Assembly (NCBI RefSeq): GCF_004366815.1
Contig: NZ_SORI01000007.1
Span: 1-64,000 of the forward strand
DNA: 64,000 nucleotides
DNA from: Aminivibrio pyruvatiphilus
GTDB taxonomy: Bacteria > Synergistota > Synergistia > Synergistales > Aminobacteriaceae
Reading direction: 5' to 3'
Shown: piece by piece, positions 61,215-64,000 of the stretch
How positions within the stretch are numbered: position 1 is the stretch's first letter
How the letters are laid out: the number at the start of each line of letters is the position of its first letter
The notes under the pieces: model-generated
What the model was told of the DNA's origin: nothing
Database searches by the model: none
The model's input: the letters and a program-made list of their open reading frames with translations, nothing else
Position numbers and translations under genes: made by a program

Positions 61215-62613
61215 CTTCCCGCCGGTCCGACGGCCAGAGGGCGATCCCCGAAAAGGCGAACAGCCATGCCGCCGGCACGCCGGAGTAGCATATCACCGCC
61301 CAGGGAAGATATTCCCCCGCTGAAACGCCGAGCACCGCTGACATGTAGACCGCAGCGGCAGACCACGGAACGAGAGGGACCACCACCGTTCCCGAGTCCT
61401 CCAGGGTGCGGGAGAGAACCCTCCTGGAGATGTCCATCTCGTCGGCGAGGCGCCGGAACATGGTACCGGGGAGGATCTCGCTCAGGTAGGAGTTTCCCGT
61501 GGCGACGGCCACCGTCATCCCCGTGAGGGAGACGGAGAGGACGAATTTTCCCCTGCTGCGGCCGATGAACCGCCTCTGGAGAAGGCCGCTGACCCGACGG
61601 AAGGTTCCCGTGGCTTCAAGCTGCCCGGCGAAGACATAGGCGGCGCAGACCACTGCGGCCACCCCTGCCAGGAAGAGCAGCCCTCCCCTGCCGAGAAGGT
61701 CGTCCACCGCCGGGTTTCCGGTGACCACCCGGGGACCGGCGGCCATGGCGGCCAAAATCTCCCATGGGCCGTACCCCTGGAACAGGGCCAGGGGGAGGGC
61801 AAGCCCCACGGATGTCCACAGGGCCGCCAGGGTGGGAAACCGTTTCCATGCCATGACCAAAAGGACCAGGGGAGGAAGGAGCAGAACGGGGCTGAGGAAA
61901 AACCGTCCAGAAAGGGCCGATGTCATTGCCGCGATTCCAGCCATGTCCATGGCTCCTCCGGCCCCTGACCCCGCCGCGGCGTAGACGGCCACGCTCAGGA
62001 CCGCTCCGGGGATGGTGGTCCAGAGGGTGGACCTGATATGGTCCATGACGTCCACTTCCGCCACAGCGGCGGCGAGGACCGTGGTGTCCGAGACGGGACT
62101 GAGCTTGTCGCCGAAGTAGGCGCCCCCCACGATGGCCCCGGCGGCGGCGGCGGCGGGAATGCCGAGGCCGCCGGCGACGGCGGTGAGGGCTACGCCGAAG
62201 GTGGCCGCAGTACCCCAGGACGTGCCCGTGAGCAGGGAGGCGAAGGAGCAGAGGAGAAAGGCCGCGGGCAGGAAAATCCGGGGAGTGAGAAGATCAAGCC
62301 CTGTGGAGACAAGGTAGGGAATGGTGCCGGAGAGGGTCCATGCGGCGATGAGGGGCCCCACGCTGAGAAGGATACCAAGGGCCCCGGACGCCCGGGAGAA
62401 CATGGGGAGCACTCCGTCGACGAAGAGGAGCCTCCACCCGAAGCCGTACTGCAGCCGGAAAAAAGCCGTGGTGAATATCCCGCAGAGGGCCAGCAGCACG
62501 GCGATATGAATTCCGAACGCCAGGGTGCCCCCGGCGAGGATGGCAAGGATGCCGCCGAGGGCGGTCAGCGCCCCGGCAGCGGAAATGTCGCCCTGCTGTT
62601 CCTCTTTCGCCAT
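61192..62613 (-). CDS. NhaC-family Na+/H+ (or organic acid) antiporter, copy 2
   Basis: 473 residues from the ATG at 62613; the longer frame to 62652 starts inside the -10 element at 62651-62656 and is rejected. The topology matches copy 1, with the same motifs (GTSWGTAATFGVALTAVAGGLG, GAYFGDKLSPVSDTTVLAAAVAEVDVMDHIRSTLWTTIPG, GNSYLSEILPGTMFRRLADEMDISRRVLSRTLEDSGTVVVPLVPWSAAAVYMS). The two differ most in the periplasmic and N-terminal parts, so they are old paralogues rather than a fresh duplication. The pair may serve two substrates or two conditions under one regulator. Confidence 0.92.
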   Translation of the reverse strand: MAKEEQQGDISAAGALTALGGILAILAGGTLAFGIHIAVLLALCGIFTTAFFRLQYGFGWRLLFVDGVLPMFSRASGALGILLSVGPLIAAWTLSGTIPYLVSTGLDLLTPRIFLPAAFLLCSFASLLTGTSWGTAATFGVALTAVAGGLGIPAAAAAGAIVGGAYFGDKLSPVSDTTVLAAAVAEVDVMDHIRSTLWTTIPGAVLSVAVYAAAGSGAGGAMDMAGIAAMTSALSGRFFLSPVLLLPPLVLLVMAWKRFPTLAALWTSVGLALPLALFQGYGPWEILAAMAAGPRVVTGNPAVDDLLGRGGLLFLAGVAAVVCAAYVFAGQLEATGTFRRVSGLLQRRFIGRSRGKFVLSVSLTGMTVAVATGNSYLSEILPGTMFRRLADEMDISRRVLSRTLEDSGTVVVPLVPWSAAAVYMSAVLGVSAGEYLPWAVICYSGVPAAWLFAFSGIALWPSDRREEKQRPGR

Positions 62614-62650
62614 GCCCGTCCATCCCCTTCCGTAAAGCTTCCGGAAGACC

Positions 62651-62659
62651 ACTATACCA
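62651..62659 (-). promoter_or_regulatory. Extended -10 promoter of nhaC copy 2
   Basis: On the minus strand TGG-TATAGT (62659-62651) forms an extended -10. No clear -35 is seen. Confidence 0.5.
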
Positions 62660-62728
62660 GAGAAGGAGGGTGCCGGCGGGAATAAAAAATGGTAGGATGT
62701 CCGGAAGAAGAGCGAAGGAGGGTTCCCC

Positions 62729-63442
62729 GTGGCAGATTTTCAGGACAGGCTTCCCCCCTACGGCGTGGAATTCAGCAGCCGGAAAACTCTGCAGATTTCA
62801 GTCCACCCCGGCGGCCGGGTGACGGTGAAGGCTCCGATGTTTCTGGACCGGGCCGCCGTGGACAGGGCTGTAGAGGAAAAAAGGGAGTGGATACTGAAAA
62901 AACTGGAGTATTTCCGCTCCGTCCCCGCCCCCGTTTCCCGTGCTCCCCTGGGGCAGGGAAGCCCGATCCCCTTTCTGGGAAAAATCTACCCGCTTGATAT
63001 CAGGGAGGGGAAACGGTTTGACGCCCTGATCGAGGGCGGTACCCTGCGGGTCACCCTGCGCAAGGGCACGGAGCCCCAGGCGTCCCTGCCCGGGCTTCTG
63101 AACCGGTGGTATTCCCTCAAGGCCGCTGAGGAGTTTCCCCTCGCCATGAAGCGGTGTCTTCCCATGTGCTCTTCTTTTCTGAAGGATGAGCCGCCCCTCC
63201 GGATCCGGACCATGCGCTCCCGGTGGGGAAGCTGCACCGGAAAAGGTGTCGTCACCCTGAATACCCTGCTGGTGAAGGCTTCTCCCGACTGCATCGACTA
63301 CGTGCTGCTCCACGAACTCTGCCATACCGTCCATCCGGACCACGGCAGGGGATTTTACTCTCTGCTGGAAAGTGTCCTCCCGGAATGGAAGGACCGAAGA
63401 AAGGAACTCCGGGAACGGGCGAAGGACCTTCTTTTCGTCTGA
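62729..63442 (+). CDS. YgjP-like zinc metallopeptidase (DUF45/M48-related)
   Basis: 237 residues from the GTG at 62729, with AGGAGG at 62715-62720. The family's order is clear: an N-terminal beta domain (KTLQISVHPGGRVTVKAP, then a charged helix AVEEKREWILKKLEYF), LGKIYPLDI, RTMRSRWGSCTGKGVVTLNTLLVKASPDCIDYVLLHELCHTVHPDHGRGFYSLL, with the zinc HExxH in HELCHT and a third His in HPDHG. It resembles E. coli YgjP and SprT-like peptidases of unclear substrate. It is a single gene after the divergent antiporter. Confidence 0.9.
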   Translation: MADFQDRLPPYGVEFSSRKTLQISVHPGGRVTVKAPMFLDRAAVDRAVEEKREWILKKLEYFRSVPAPVSRAPLGQGSPIPFLGKIYPLDIREGKRFDALIEGGTLRVTLRKGTEPQASLPGLLNRWYSLKAAEEFPLAMKRCLPMCSSFLKDEPPLRIRTMRSRWGSCTGKGVVTLNTLLVKASPDCIDYVLLHELCHTVHPDHGRGFYSLLESVLPEWKDRRKELRERAKDLLFV

Positions 63443-63744
63443 AAAAATTATCTTTTCCGCTCAAAAATTCTGCGGGCCAATTGCGAAAGAGGCTCATTCT
63501 GATACAATAAATCTGCATCTCAGGATATTAACCGTTTACTCATACTGCCCTGCAGCCCTTTGCCCCGGAACGGGGCGCCCGCAGCAGGATGAATTATATT
63601 CAGCGCTGTTATATTTTTTATTTATTTGTTTTTTCTTGAAATACTGTTTCATATAATGATAAAATACCGTGGTCTGTACCGGTCCCTCCCGATGGATCCT
63701 GTACCTTTTCCAGGAGGGGCACCATCCACCCGGGAGGCGGGGTA
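63443..63744. other. 302-base intergenic region, AT-rich, no gene found
   Basis: An AT-rich block (63585-63665) contains TATAAT (63652-63657) and, just before it, the perfect inverted repeat TGAAA-TACTG-TTTCA (63637-63651). The -35 is poor, so a regulator-dependent promoter for the gene at 63745 is the likely reading. No terminator hairpin with a U-run follows the metallopeptidase gene. Confidence 0.4.
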
Positions 63745-64000
63745 GTGACAAAGCGCTGGGTAGTTTTTTCCGCGGCTTTTTTGTGTATAATTTCACTTTT
63801 TCTCTGGCGTGGTACGCCTGAGATTGTGCCGGTGGCACTTCTCTTCGACGAGCGGGACACTACCGGAGCGGTGGTTTCCCGGCAGGCCCTCCAGTCCGTG
63901 GTGCTGGCCATGGAATATTTCAATTCCCGCTCATCCTCCAGAAAATTTCAGCCGGTCCTCCTTTCGGAGACCGACCCCTCCTCCGCCCTCCGGACAGCCG
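63745..64000 (+). CDS. Type-1 periplasmic-binding-protein (LIV/ANF-like) gene, 5' partial
   Basis: The first 85 codons of a gene cut by the window edge. The GTG at 63745 follows GGGAGG (63732-63737) at seven bases. The product begins with a membrane or signal segment (VVFSAAFLCIISLFLW), then VPVALLFDERDTTGAVVSRQALQSVVLAMEYFNSR...FQPVLLSETDPSSALRTA. This is the start of the Leu/Ile/Val-binding fold (GVLF-D-TG pattern, a helix ending AxxYxNxR, then a second strand). It may be an ABC binding protein, or a sensor kinase or chemoreceptor with such a sensor; the rest is needed to tell. Confidence 0.7.
   Translation, partial: MTKRWVVFSAAFLCIISLFLWRGTPEIVPVALLFDERDTTGAVVSRQALQSVVLAMEYFNSRSSSRKFQPVLLSETDPSSALRTA

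Noticed and set aside
1-64000. tRNA and rRNA genes and insertion-sequence transposases.
   Set aside because: I scanned by eye for T-loop motifs, rRNA signatures and transposase proteins and saw none. A dedicated tRNA and profile search would be decisive.

Overview
The window (about 62% GC by eye, densely coding) looks like chromosome from a member of the Synergistota (Synergistetes), an anaerobe that lives on amino acids and peptides. The main evidence is four tandem beta-helix surface proteins. Three end in a Ser/Gly-rich, Cys-containing, hydrophobic, basic tail that matches what I know as the Synergist-CTERM sorting signal. A complete V/A-type ATPase operon and many amino-acid and peptide catabolism genes agree with this. 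Genus and species cannot be fixed from the sequence alone.

Layout. 1-1000: distal end of a type I-C-like CRISPR array (15 full repeats plus a truncated last one; leader and cas genes would lie to the left, outside the window). 1125-1884: a hicAB toxin-antitoxin operon with promoter, operator-like palindrome and terminator. 1995-5026: an unknown small gene, a GarR/HIBADH-type dehydrogenase and a three-domain exported protein. 5061-12646: four tandem minus-strand beta-helix surface-protein paralogues, two of them broken by frameshifts. 12960-17012: an amidohydrolase, a small exported PsbP-like protein, and a umuDC pair whose UmuD lacks its catalytic residues. 17227-28344: a hybrid histidine kinase, then the nine-gene V-ATPase operon (D-G-C-I-K-F-E-A-B). 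28393-28882: three head-to-tail copies of a roughly 200 bp repeat.

28883-36264: an iron/phosphonate-type ABC importer with two different ATPases and one fused permease, beside a membrane-bound AraC-type regulator. 36450-43700: a signalling block with a BvgS-like kinase, a REC-GGDEF response regulator, a membrane diguanylate cyclase and a PhnD-like binding protein, apparently converging on cyclic di-GMP. 43946-57272: a long plus-strand catabolic cluster. It holds two creatinase/ectoine-hydrolase-like M24 proteins, an FCD regulator, an unrecognised probable TIM-barrel protein, a TRAP transporter whose small subunit has an in-frame amber stop, a glutamate-dehydrogenase-like enzyme, an M20 amidohydrolase, RidA, a threonine-dehydratase/EutB-like PLP enzyme, PanB and an aminotransferase. 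Together these suggest uptake and stepwise deamination of a cyclic or N-acylated amino-acid derivative. Ectoine-type compounds are the most specific guess, but this is unproven.

57337-57460: between two convergent genes lies a roughly 124-nt element that folds on paper into a long rod ending in a three-way junction. G-U pairs indicate the plus strand as the transcribed one; it matches no RNA family I recognise. 57488-62613: isoaspartyl dipeptidase IadA and two NhaC-type antiporter paralogues around an FCD-family regulator. 62729-64000: a YgjP-type metallopeptidase and the first 85 codons of a type-1 periplasmic-binding protein that runs off the window. No rRNA, tRNA or insertion sequence was recognised.
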